From contig SVOY01000020.1 of the NCBI GenBank assembly GCA_015066105.1, forward strand, positions 1 to 35,478: 35,478 bases of DNA. Reading direction: 5' to 3'. Below, one piece after another: positions 8,695-15,906 of the stretch; positions within the stretch are counted from its first letter, which is position 1; each line of letters opens with the position of its first letter. A program made the position numbers and the translations under genes. Origin of the DNA: Oscillospiraceae bacterium. Lineage in GTDB: Bacteria > Bacillota > Clostridia > Oscillospirales > Acutalibacteraceae. The notes under the pieces are model-generated. The model was not told the DNA's origin, ran no database searches, and was given only the letters and a program-made list of their open reading frames with translations.

Positions 8695-8728
8695 CCGCCT
8701 TACTCGCAAAAGTAAGGCGGCATTTTTT
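8695..8728 (+). terminator. Intrinsic terminator of the S1/PIG-L/radical SAM run
   Basis: CCGCCTTAC (8695-8703) pairs with GTAAGGCGG (8712-8720), loop TCGCAAAA, followed by CATTTTTT. It is oriented for the plus-strand genes. The minus strand lacks a U-tract here, so the GH127 transcript has no obvious own terminator. Confidence 0.85.
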
Positions 8729-8733
8729 ACAGC

Positions 8734-10527
8734 TTACTCCGCCACAAAATATATTCCGTAGCGTGAGTTATATTTTTTATAATGGGGCGCAAAAATCAAT
8801 TCTCTGTCGGCATTTTTCAGCCTGAAAGTATAGGCCTCACCCGTGGGCTCAAAATTTTCCTCAAGGTGTGCAAGCCACTCACTTAACCCGCCGTCGGGCT
8901 TGATTTTTCCGCTTTCAGCTTCATCGGCAAGGGGTATTGTAACATTAACTCCCGTCACCGAGGTTGCCATATTTTTCTTTCCCAGGTCGGCACTCAAAGC
9001 ATAGGGGCCGAAGGTGAAGCAAAGCGCATTTTCATTATCGGGCAGACGGTGCGCTTCAACACAAACGGGCAGGGTAAGCTCAAGTCTGTCGCCCTCCTTC
9101 CACAAGCGGCTTATATGTATAAAGCCGTCTTCTTCAATGTATTCAACAGCGTTACCGTTAATTTCAAGGCGCGGCCTGCCCTTGCACCGGCAGGGAATCG
9201 GCAGAATTATCTCTGCCTCACCCTCACCGCCGAAGGTTAATGTTACAAGGGGAAGCTCAGCCTTCTGAGCTACGGTAATTCCCTTTTCCCTCCATTCAAC
9301 GGCCGATGAGGTGTAGCGGTTAATGTAAAGGCTGTTTTCGCCGTGAAAATAAATACTGTCACCGAGCTTTGAAAAGCTTTCCATGCCCGAGCCCGTACAG
9401 CACCAGAAATGGTCAAAAGGGGAGCTGTAAACCTTGAAAAATCCCGTTGCCATAGGCTGAAAATAGGTTGTCATTCCCGTTTCCGGATTCTGCGAGGAGA
9501 GTATTGCGTTTATAAATGTATTTTCATAATAATCTCTGTATTTTCTGTCACCGGTGAGCATAAAAAGCCTGCGGGTGAGCTTGAGCATATTATAGGTGTT
9601 GCAGGTTTCACAGTTACATTCGGTGCGCTCGGCATCAAGTATTCCCGCCGTGCCGAAGTGCTCCCACTCACTGTTTCCCCCGGTTATGTAGGAGTGATTT
9701 TTCACAACCGTATCCCAGAAATTCATTGCCGCCGTAAGGTAAAATTCCTCGCCCTCACCAAGCACCGAATAACGGTTAACCGCGCCGAGAAATTTCGGTA
9801 TTGTTGTGTTGGCGTGCTTTCCGTCAAGGATATCCTCGCCCTTGTAAAAGGCATCAAAAAGAGGTATTTCGTCAAAGCATTCCGCCGCATAAAGGTGCCT
9901 GTCGCTTTTTGTGTGGCTGTAAAGCTCGTAAAGGCAGTCATTCATTCCGCCGTACTCAATATTAAGCACGGCTTCTATAGTCTCAAAAGACCATAATACC
10001 GTTCTTGAAAAGACCCAGTCGCCGAGGCGTGAGGCCACCTCAAGAGCTTGTCCGTTGCCCGTGAATTCATAGGCGGCAATAAGACCGGAGAGAACCTTGT
10101 GCATAGTGTACCAGGGCACCCACGTGCCCTCGGGCTCGCCCCTTTCAAGCTTTATGTAATGCTCCTCGGGTATGGCGGCAAGGTAGCCGTTTTCCCGCTG
10201 ACATTCCGCAAGCACGGAAACAATATAATCGGCGGTGCTTTTAAGCTCCCCGTCACCGCAGGCGGCAAAGGCCTGCGAGAGTGCCGTAAGATAATGCCCC
10301 ATAGTATGCCCCTGAATATTTGAGCTTTCCCAGCCGCCGTAACGCTCTGCAGAGCTTTCAACGCCGCCGATATCGCAAAAGCCGCGAAGAAGTCTGTCCG
10401 GGTCAAGGCTTTTAAGATATTTAATTTCAAGGCTGAAGGCGTTTTTCTCATAGGGGTCAAGCAGAGTAATATCTCCGGGAGAAAAAGCCTCCAGTCTGTT
10501 TTTCAGTAAGCTCTGATTTGTGTTCAC
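8734..10527 (-). CDS. Glycoside hydrolase family 127 beta-L-arabinofuranosidase
   Basis: 597-residue GH127 (former DUF1680) enzyme releasing beta-L-arabinofuranose from plant glycans and glycoproteins. The zinc/cysteine active site of this family (known from the Bifidobacterium enzyme HypBA1) is visible: ECNCETCNTYNMLKL supplies a Glu and a Cys ligand, and FWCCTGSGMES the adjacent Cys pair including the nucleophile. Upstream YGGWESSNIQGHTMGHYLTA and EGTWVPWYTMHKV are characteristic of the (alpha/alpha)6 barrel. No signal peptide is present, so it is cytosolic unless exported by lysis. The start is GTG (10527) after AGAGGGAT. It lies downstream of the holin in the same orientation, across an inverted repeat (10531-10595). 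Confidence 0.93.
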   Translation of the reverse strand: MNTNQSLLKNRLEAFSPGDITLLDPYEKNAFSLEIKYLKSLDPDRLLRGFCDIGGVESSAERYGGWESSNIQGHTMGHYLTALSQAFAACGDGELKSTADYIVSVLAECQRENGYLAAIPEEHYIKLERGEPEGTWVPWYTMHKVLSGLIAAYEFTGNGQALEVASRLGDWVFSRTVLWSFETIEAVLNIEYGGMNDCLYELYSHTKSDRHLYAAECFDEIPLFDAFYKGEDILDGKHANTTIPKFLGAVNRYSVLGEGEEFYLTAAMNFWDTVVKNHSYITGGNSEWEHFGTAGILDAERTECNCETCNTYNMLKLTRRLFMLTGDRKYRDYYENTFINAILSSQNPETGMTTYFQPMATGFFKVYSSPFDHFWCCTGSGMESFSKLGDSIYFHGENSLYINRYTSSAVEWREKGITVAQKAELPLVTLTFGGEGEAEIILPIPCRCKGRPRLEINGNAVEYIEEDGFIHISRLWKEGDRLELTLPVCVEAHRLPDNENALCFTFGPYALSADLGKKNMATSVTGVNVTIPLADEAESGKIKPDGGLSEWLAHLEENFEPTGEAYTFRLKNADRELIFAPHYKKYNSRYGIYFVAE

Positions 10528-10530
10528 GAC

Positions 10531-10595
10531 AATCCCTCTTTCTGCGTTTGATAAAATGAGTATAACACAAACTTCAGCCGAATGAAAGAGGGATT
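10531..10595 (-). promoter_or_regulatory. 12-bp inverted repeat enclosing a promoter and covering the GH127 ribosome site
   Basis: AATCCCTCTTTC (10531-10542) and GAAAGAGGGATT (10584-10595) are perfectly complementary. On the minus strand the upstream arm begins at the holin stop codon. The downstream arm contains the GH127 Shine-Dalgarno (AGAGGGAT). Between the arms, TATACT (10564-10559) makes a plausible -10 with a weak -35. A transcript starting inside would lack the first arm and leave the ribosome site open; read-through from the holin would fold it shut (inference). Confidence 0.6.
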
Positions 10596-10891
10596 TATGC
10601 TTTGGTCAGCTTATAAACCTCAGCTTCAATCATCGTTGCAACCTCCGCCGCATCAAACACAATGCCCTTGTCAAGCAAAAACGAAAGCACGTACTCCTTC
10701 TTCTGCTGACCCGTTTTGCTGCCGTAAAGCTGTTCGGCGGCGGTGACCGCAATGCCAACCCACTTTTTAAGCTCCTCAAGCTTTTCTGCTGAAAGCTTTC
10801 TTTTCAAAAGCGGTATGATAAATGTTGTAATAAGCACCGAAGCAAGTGCAATAACCGCTTCCAAAAGCTCTGTATAATCAATGTTATTCAT
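10595..10891 (-). CDS. Phage holin, LL-H family
   Basis: 98-residue small membrane protein matching the LL-H phage holin family. It has one N-terminal transmembrane segment (about residues 10-30, VIALASVLITTFIIPLL), then a charged amphipathic region (KRKLSAEKLEELKKWVGIAV) and a soluble tail. Holins form inner-membrane lesions that let an endolysin reach peptidoglycan. It is the third gene of a three-gene lysis cassette, 15 bases after the XhlA-like gene, with AAAGGA before ATG. Its stop codon is the outer edge of the inverted repeat preceding GH127. Confidence 0.82.
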   Translation of the reverse strand: MNNIDYTELLEAVIALASVLITTFIIPLLKRKLSAEKLEELKKWVGIAVTAAEQLYGSKTGQQKKEYVLSFLLDKGIVFDAAEVATMIEAEVYKLTKA

Positions 10892-10906
10892 AATTCTTTT
10901 CCTTTC

Positions 10907-11149
10907 TTATCTGTGATATTTTTCAAGGTCCTCAATTCTGTGATTGATAACCTTAAATTTTTCTTCTTCCACCTTCTGCTCCTCCTCGAGCCTGTAGGTG
11001 CGTTCAACAACCTTGTTGTGCTCCTCAACCTTTTTTTCAAGCTGCTCAATGCGGTAGTTTGTCAGCTTGCTCGAGGTAATGATACCGCCGAAGGTGCCGC
11101 CGAGGGTGCCGATAAGGCTTATTATGGCAACGAGTACAACCTCACTCAT
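10907..11149 (-). CDS. XhlA-like small phage lysis protein
   Basis: 80 residues from ATG 11149 (MSEVVLVAIISLIGTL). The start follows AAGGACGGG and overlaps the endolysin stop by one base (TAATG), indicating coupling. One transmembrane segment (residues 3-25) is followed by a long coiled coil with heptad spacing (YRIEQLEKKVEEHNKVVERT and onward) ending RIEDLEKYHR. This is the layout of XhlA/hemolysin-type phage proteins that assist holins. A longer frame to 11209 exists but lacks a ribosome site and would overlap the endolysin. Confidence 0.75.
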   Translation of the reverse strand: MSEVVLVAIISLIGTLGGTFGGIITSSKLTNYRIEQLEKKVEEHNKVVERTYRLEEEQKVEEEKFKVINHRIEDLEKYHR

Positions 11150-11898
11150 TAAGCACCCGTCCTTTCGCACTGATTGAGGCTCACCCAGCCCGAGGCTGTA
11201 AGCCCCCAAATACCCTTGACCTTGGTAACCTCAAATTCAACGCCCTTCACATAGCCGTCGTATTCGATATTGTTAAGAGCCTTAATCTGCGCACGGGCAT
11301 CCTTGGTAAGCTCCTTCCACTTCTTTTTCCTGTAAAGCTTGCCTGCGCCGGTGCGTACGGCAAGCACGGGAGACATTACCTTATAGGTGCCCGTGCTGTA
11401 TTTCTTTTTTTCAGCCTTAAAGGTAACGGGTATGTAAATAAAGCCCTGGAACTCGTAACCGGGTGCAAAGTAATAGCCTGACTTCTTGGTATAAGTGCGT
11501 GTTCTCCACCTTTCACCGCCGTAGGCACTCTCACTTGTTGCAATGTCACCGTTTGCCTTTACCCTTTCAACTATGGCAACATGGCCGCAGCCGTCGCTTT
11601 CGTTCCAAAGCTCGCCCTTGCGCCAACAGATTACGTCACCAACCTTCGGCTTCTGTCCCCTCCCGTAGCCGTCGGCGGTGTTATTCCACCAATCCTCGGC
11701 ATTTCCTCCCGAAAGCCTTGAGGGCCCTCTCAGAATTTCAAGCCATCTGCCGCGGCAGTAGGATGTACAGTTGGGCAGGCAGGAGCCGTTTGCAATTTCA
11801 ATGCCCGGGTTGTTGCCGCCGTGAGTCGTTTTGATAAAATCCTTATCCGTCAGTGACGGGGAAATTGTTCTTTCAACAAAATTTGCTATTTGAATCAT
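11149..11898 (-). CDS. CHAP-domain endolysin with C-terminal SH3-like domain
   Basis: 249-residue peptidoglycan hydrolase. The CHAP domain (about residues 15-155) has the catalytic Cys in LPNCTSYCRGRW near 42-46 and the His in CGHVAIVERV near 110, with the intervening GDVICWRKG motif. The C-terminal part (about 170-245; LAVRTGAG, then GVEFEVTKVKGIWGL, then SGWVSLNQC) is a bacterial SH3-type wall-binding domain. There is no signal peptide, as expected for holin-dependent release. The only ATG start has AAAGG directly against it (ATTGAAAGGATG), an unusually short spacing. An ATA codon 9 bases further on would fit the site better. No phage structural, integrase or packaging genes flank the cassette. 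Confidence 0.88.
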   Translation of the reverse strand: MIQIANFVERTISPSLTDKDFIKTTHGGNNPGIEIANGSCLPNCTSYCRGRWLEILRGPSRLSGGNAEDWWNNTADGYGRGQKPKVGDVICWRKGELWNESDGCGHVAIVERVKANGDIATSESAYGGERWRTRTYTKKSGYYFAPGYEFQGFIYIPVTFKAEKKKYSTGTYKVMSPVLAVRTGAGKLYRKKKWKELTKDARAQIKALNNIEYDGYVKGVEFEVTKVKGIWGLTASGWVSLNQCERTGA

Positions 11899-11914
11899 CC
11901 TTTCAATAAAGATA

Positions 11915-12035
11915 AAACTGCCTTGTGTGACGAATACAAAGCAGTTTGGGGTGACAGTAGCCGAACCACGCCACCCTATGTTTGCGGTTTGCGGTCCGCA
12001 CTTATAATTTTAGAGATGAAACCGCCTCAGGTCAA
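11915..12035 (-). promoter_or_regulatory. Promoter, palindrome and structured leader of the lysis cassette
   Basis: On the minus strand TTGACC (12035-12030), 17 bases, TAAAAT (12012-12007) form a good promoter with a start near 12000. At that start lies the 11-bp palindrome TGCGGTCCGCA (11990-12000), beside TTTGCGG tandem repeats, which could be an operator. The roughly 100-base leader folds into GGGTG/CACCC (11949-11953 with 11972-11976), and nearer the gene AAACTGC/GCAGTTT (11915-11921 with 11941-11947) extended by TTGT/ACAA. The latter is followed on the minus strand by a short U-rich run, suggesting attenuation. The remaining 12036-12140 holds a TGTACC/GGTACA hairpin (12052-12069) and A/T-rich sequence. 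Confidence 0.6.
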
Positions 12036-12140
12036 TACACCGACAGCCTGTTGTACCGATAAAGGTACAGTAAAAGAAAAAATTTTTCTCTTTATATATA
12101 ATGTATAAAAAACATTAAAAATTTTCTCTGCCGTTAACAG

Positions 12141-12202
12141 TTGACAAGCATTGTTTAAATATTGTATAATTATAGGGAGATATCGGTGAGTTGCCGCTCA
12201 CC
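12141..12202 (+). promoter_or_regulatory. Strong promoter and 5' hairpin for the aminotransferase operon
   Basis: TTGACA (12141-12146), an 18-base spacer, and TATAAT (12165-12170). The transcript would start near 12177, and its first bases form GGTGAG/CTCACC (12185-12190 with 12197-12202, loop TTGCCG). A hairpin at the extreme 5' end is a known way to protect mRNA from 5'-dependent decay. CAGGAGATG is the ribosome site. Confidence 0.8.
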
Positions 12203-12231
12203 CAAAAAATAATTTTTCAGGAGATGTAATT

Positions 12232-13710
12232 ATGGACACAAGATTCGCAATTTCACAGTATCCCGATGCTGCGGCTGTTACCAAAAAGCTTGACTACCTT
12301 ATCAAGCAGCCTATGCACTCAATCAACCCTGATGTACTTAAGAAGTATGAAGAAGAATACTTTGAAGCAAAGTGCCAGAAGTCAAAGGAAATGATCGACG
12401 AAGCAAAGCAGATCATCCCCGGCGGTGTTCAGCACAACCTTGCTTTCAACTATCCGTTCCCCCTTGTTTTCACAAAGGCTGAGGGTGCAAAGCTCTACGA
12501 TATCGACGGCAACGAGTACTATGACTTCCTCCAGGCAGGCGGCCCCACAGTTCTCGGCTCAAACCCCAAAATCGTACGCGACCAGGTTATCGACCTTCTT
12601 AACACCTGCGGTCCCTCAACAGGTCTTTTCCACGAGTTTGAATACAAGCTTGCAAAAAAGATTTCAGACTCAGTTCCCACCGTTGATATGTTCCGTATGC
12701 TCGGTTCAGGTACAGAGGCCTGTATGGTAGCCTGCCGTGTTGCAAGACTTGCTACAAAGAAAAAGCACATCCTCAAAATGGGCGGTGCTTACCACGGTTG
12801 GTCAGATCAGCTCGGCTACGGCATCCGTGTTCCCGGCTCAAAGTTCACTCAGGCAAACGGTGTTCCCATCCGTCTTATGAGAGATACACAGGAATTCTTC
12901 CCCAACGACCTTAACGACCTTGAAAAGAAGCTCAGAAGAAATCAGCTCAACGGCGGTACTGCTGCTGTATTCATTGAGCCCATCGGTCCCGAAAGCGGTA
13001 CACGTCCCCTTGACATCGACTTCAACAAGGGCGTTGAAAGACTTTGCCGCAAGTACGGCGCACTCCTTATCTTCGATGAGGTTGTTACAGGCTTCCGTAT
13101 CGGTATGGCAGGTGCTCAGGGCTACTACGGCGTAGAGCCCGACCTCACAATCTTCGGTAAGGTTATCGCCGGCGGTTATCCCGGTGCAGGCGGTATCGGC
13201 GGTAAGAGAGAATATATGAAGTATATGGGTGCAGGTCTTGATGCAAGCGGAATGAAGATCAAGAAGGCATTCTGCGGCGGTACAATGGCTGCTACTCCCA
13301 TCTCCTGCGTTGCCGGTTACTACACACTTGAAGAAATCGATAAGCAGAACGCTTGCCAGAAGGCAGGTCTCATGGGTGACAGACTTACAGCAGGTCTCAA
13401 CCAGATTATCGACAAGTACAACCTTCCCTTCGTAGCATTCAACCAGGGCTCAGTATGCCACATGGAAACCGTTGCTACAATGCACTTCTCCATTGACTGG
13501 AGCAAGCCCTGGACAATTCCCGGCGTAATCAAGGAAACTGACAAGCGCAAGAAGGAAATGACTCACATGGGTGCTGCTTACATGGCAGAAGGTCTTGTAA
13601 CTCTTGCAGGCTCAAGACTTTACACATCAGCAGCTTATGACGAAGCAATGATTGACGATGCACTTGCTCGCTTTGACAAGGTATTCTCAAACATTTCAGT
13701 TGTTGAATAA
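12232..13710 (+). CDS. Class III PLP-dependent aminotransferase (GSA aminomutase-like)
   Basis: 492-residue fold-type I PLP enzyme related to glutamate-1-semialdehyde 2,1-aminomutase. Visible sites: GSGTEACMVACRVAR (phosphate loop, near residue 160), LLIFDEVVTGFRIG (Asp to the PLP nitrogen, near 285), and the Schiff-base Lys310 in DLTIFGKVIAGGYPG. An N-terminal extension of about 50 residues makes it longer than a canonical HemL (about 430), and no other tetrapyrrole gene is nearby, so a heme role is unlikely. The strong promoter, 5' hairpin and marked codon preference suggest high expression. It is followed by a double aldolase. Together they may process an amino- or keto-sugar-like compound, but the substrate is unknown. 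Confidence 0.85.
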   Translation: MDTRFAISQYPDAAAVTKKLDYLIKQPMHSINPDVLKKYEEEYFEAKCQKSKEMIDEAKQIIPGGVQHNLAFNYPFPLVFTKAEGAKLYDIDGNEYYDFLQAGGPTVLGSNPKIVRDQVIDLLNTCGPSTGLFHEFEYKLAKKISDSVPTVDMFRMLGSGTEACMVACRVARLATKKKHILKMGGAYHGWSDQLGYGIRVPGSKFTQANGVPIRLMRDTQEFFPNDLNDLEKKLRRNQLNGGTAAVFIEPIGPESGTRPLDIDFNKGVERLCRKYGALLIFDEVVTGFRIGMAGAQGYYGVEPDLTIFGKVIAGGYPGAGGIGGKREYMKYMGAGLDASGMKIKKAFCGGTMAATPISCVAGYYTLEEIDKQNACQKAGLMGDRLTAGLNQIIDKYNLPFVAFNQGSVCHMETVATMHFSIDWSKPWTIPGVIKETDKRKKEMTHMGAAYMAEGLVTLAGSRLYTSAAYDEAMIDDALARFDKVFSNISVVE

Positions 13711-13725
13711 TTAAAACCCCTAAGC

Positions 13726-13752
13726 ATAAGGCAGGTCAGTGGCCTGCCTTAT
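13726..13752 (+). other. Intercistronic hairpin between aminotransferase and aldolase
   Basis: ATAAGGCAGG (13726-13735) pairs perfectly with CCTGCCTTAT (13743-13752) around a 7-base loop. No U-tract follows, so it more likely protects the upstream message or partially attenuates than terminates. Confidence 0.6.
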
Positions 13753-13788
13753 CTTGACCGATTATTTAATGAAAGGCAGGTATGACCT

Positions 13789-15012
13789 ATGGACCTTTTA
13801 CAAGCTAAAGAAATTGTTGTTGAAGCAGGTAAGCAGCTTGTTTCAACAGGACTCATTGCCCGCACCTGGGGTAATGTAAGCTGCCGTGTAAGTGATACTC
13901 AGTTTGTAATCACCCCCTCAGGCAGAGACTACTTAAGCCTTACTCCCGATGACATTGTTGTTGTTAACCTTGAGGACCTTTCCTACGAGGGCGACATCAA
14001 GCCCTCAAGCGAAAAGGGTCTTCACGCACAGTGCTACATCCTTCGTAAGGAGTGCAATTTTGTAATTCACACTCACCAGGCCAACGCCTCAATCGTTTCC
14101 GCAATCGGCTGCGATGTCAACGGCATTACCGGCTACAGCAAGGAAATCATCGGCGACAACATTCCCGTTGCCGCTTACGGTCTTCCCGGCACAGGCAAGC
14201 TTCGCAAGGGCGTTGTAGGTGCTCTTAACCGTTCAGACTCAAAGGCAGTCATTATGCGCCACCACGGTGCAGTTTGCCTCGGTGCAGACTATGACGATGC
14301 CTTCAAGGTAGCAAATGAGGTTGAAAAGGTCTGTGCTGAATTCATCTACAAAAAGTATGAGGAAGCAACGGGCAAGGCTACGGATACCTTCAAGGATGTT
14401 TACGCTTATATTGCAGACCTCAAAAAGAGAGCCGATGCTCCCGCCGCCAAGCTCAACGCTTACGACAGTATCAGAATTGACGATGCAGTTATCCTTTCCG
14501 ATAAGGAAGGCAACACCGTTGCAACAGTAGGTCTTTGCGGCAAAAAGGATGAGCTCATCATCGGCGACAAATATCCCTCAGAGGCTGACCTTCACAAAGC
14601 CATCTACAACAAGCGTGAGGACATCGGTGCTATCATCCACTCACAGGAGGATGCAATCGTTACTGCTTCAAAAATCGGCAAAACTCTCAAGCCACTGCTT
14701 GACGACTTTGCTCAGATTGTAGGCGTAACCGTAAAGTGCGCTGAATTTGACCCCAACGATACACTCAAATCCTCAAAGAAGGCTGCAAAGAAAATTGCCA
14801 AGAAGGGAACAAACGCTCTTCTCCTCAAGGATAACGGTGCAGTTTGCTGCGGCAGCAACAAGGATGAGGCTTCCGCTGCTGAAATGGTTATGGAAAAGAA
14901 CTGCAAGTCAGTTATCTCCAGCGAGCTCTTCGGCAAAACAAAGCCCATCGGCAAGCTCGACAGCGTTCTTATGAATGTTATCTACAGAGTTAAATACTCA
15001 AAGCAGAAATAA
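13789..15012 (+). CDS. Double-domain class II aldolase/adducin protein, second domain degenerate
   Basis: 407 residues with two class II aldolase (fuculose-phosphate aldolase-like) repeats. Repeat 1 (about 1-200) is catalytically complete: SSEKGLHAQ gives the catalytic Glu, VIHTHQANAS two His metal ligands, and MRHHGAVCLG the third. Repeat 2 (about 218-400) aligns by eye but has lost the metal site: IIHSQEDAIV replaces HTH and LKDNGAVCCG replaces RHHGAV, although SEADLHKAIY remains. Repeat 2 may therefore be structural or regulatory. The usual reaction is zinc-dependent retro-aldol cleavage of a sugar phosphate. Start ATG 13789 is chosen because the earlier ATG at 13782 runs into a stop. It shares an operon with the aminotransferase. 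Confidence 0.85.
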   Translation: MDLLQAKEIVVEAGKQLVSTGLIARTWGNVSCRVSDTQFVITPSGRDYLSLTPDDIVVVNLEDLSYEGDIKPSSEKGLHAQCYILRKECNFVIHTHQANASIVSAIGCDVNGITGYSKEIIGDNIPVAAYGLPGTGKLRKGVVGALNRSDSKAVIMRHHGAVCLGADYDDAFKVANEVEKVCAEFIYKKYEEATGKATDTFKDVYAYIADLKKRADAPAAKLNAYDSIRIDDAVILSDKEGNTVATVGLCGKKDELIIGDKYPSEADLHKAIYNKREDIGAIIHSQEDAIVTASKIGKTLKPLLDDFAQIVGVTVKCAEFDPNDTLKSSKKAAKKIAKKGTNALLLKDNGAVCCGSNKDEASAAEMVMEKNCKSVISSELFGKTKPIGKLDSVLMNVIYRVKYSKQK

Positions 15013-15030
15013 GTATACAATAATAATATA

Positions 15031-15124
15031 TTAAGCTGCCACCGGGTAGCAGATGTATTAAGTAAAAGCTTAAGCATCCGTCACACATCGTTAGGTCTTT
15101 GAAGATGTGTTGCGGATGCTTTTT
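15031..15124 (+). promoter_or_regulatory. Attenuator-like structured leader of pnuC (candidate riboswitch)
   Basis: A first hairpin GCTGCC/GGTAGC with ACCG loop (15035-15050) lies within a wider TTAAGCT/AGCTTAA pairing (15031-15037 with 15067-15073). A long terminator stem then forms between AAGCATCCG (15072-15080) and CGGATGCTT (15113-15121), with ACACATC/GATGTGT inside, followed by TTTTT. The pnuC ATG lies only 14 bases after the U-run and no promoter fits between, so pnuC needs read-through. AGCTTAA shares its last two bases with the terminator arm. Rfam matching was not possible. No TPP or FMN riboswitch consensus was seen. Confidence 0.55.
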
Positions 15125-15137
15125 CACTGAGGTGACT

Positions 15138-15836
15138 ATGAAAAAAGTAAAAGCATTGTTTACATACTTTTCAAAAGCAGAGCTTACCTTGTGGCTTTGC
15201 TCCTTGTCAGTAATTCTGATTTCCTTTCTGTGCTTTGACAGAGAGAATTATCTCACGCTGACTGCCTCGCTTATAGGCGTCTCCTCTCTTATCTTCTGTG
15301 CAAAGGGCAATCCCGTCGGTCAGGTGCTGATGATAATATTCAGTCTGTTTTACGGATACATTTCCTACGGCTTTACCTACTACGGTGAAATGGTAACCTA
15401 TCTCGGTATGACATTGCCCATGTCGGTTATTTCGCTTGTTTCTTGGCTGAAAAACCCTTACAAGGGCAGCAAAAGTGAGGTTGCGGTAAATCATATAAAG
15501 AAAAGGGAATTACCTTTTTTGCTTCTTCTTACCCTTGCAGTAACGGTTGCTTTTTATTTTATTCTGCAACACTTCGGCACAGCAAATCTTTTTCCGAGCA
15601 CAATTTCAGTTGCAACAAGCTTCGCCGCTGCTTATCTCACCTTCAGAAGAAGTCCTTTTTTCGCCCTTGTTTACGCGCTAAACGATGTTGTGCTTATTGT
15701 ACTGTGGATTCTTGCCACCGTAAAAGACCTTTCTTATCTTTCAGTTATAATATGTTTTACAGTTTTTCTTGTCAATGACCTTTACGGCTTTTTTAATTGG
15801 CGTAAAATGGAAAAACTCCAGAAAAACAACACATAA
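15138..15836 (+). CDS. pnuC: PnuC-family nicotinamide riboside/vitamin transporter
   Basis: Integral membrane transporter of about seven helices, 232 residues, moving nicotinamide riboside (or a related vitamin) into the cell. The family is recognised from the overall hydrophobic pattern, GNPVGQVLMIIFSLFYGYIS near residue 55 and the C-terminal NDLYGFFNWRKME signature. Start ATG 15138 follows GAGGTGAC. An earlier in-frame ATG at 15099 lies inside the terminator hairpin. A terminator follows at 15844. Relatives called PnuT or PnuX carry thiamine or riboflavin, so the exact substrate is open. Confidence 0.88.
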   Translation: MKKVKALFTYFSKAELTLWLCSLSVILISFLCFDRENYLTLTASLIGVSSLIFCAKGNPVGQVLMIIFSLFYGYISYGFTYYGEMVTYLGMTLPMSVISLVSWLKNPYKGSKSEVAVNHIKKRELPFLLLLTLAVTVAFYFILQHFGTANLFPSTISVATSFAAAYLTFRRSPFFALVYALNDVVLIVLWILATVKDLSYLSVIICFTVFLVNDLYGFFNWRKMEKLQKNNT

Positions 15837-15843
15837 GTCTTCG

Positions 15844-15867
15844 CCTGTTGCACTCGCAACAGGTTTT
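15844..15867 (+). terminator. Terminator after pnuC
   Basis: CCTGTTGC (15844-15851), loop ACTC, GCAACAGG (15856-15863), then TTTT and a further T-rich stretch. Strong intrinsic terminator. Confidence 0.85.
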
Positions 15868-15906
15868 ACTGTTTTTAATTTATTTTAATTTTTCATTTAT
15901 AATTTA

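Noticed and set aside
11955..11985. T-box-like AGGGTGG on the minus strand before the endolysin
   Set aside because: Only seven bases match; the following GNACCGCG part, a specifier stem and an aminoacyl-related gene are missing.
11899..12140. 6S RNA or another housekeeping RNA in the divergent region
   Set aside because: Some GC-rich stems are present, but no long bubble-stem architecture or known conserved blocks could be recognised on either strand; promoter and leader explain it better.
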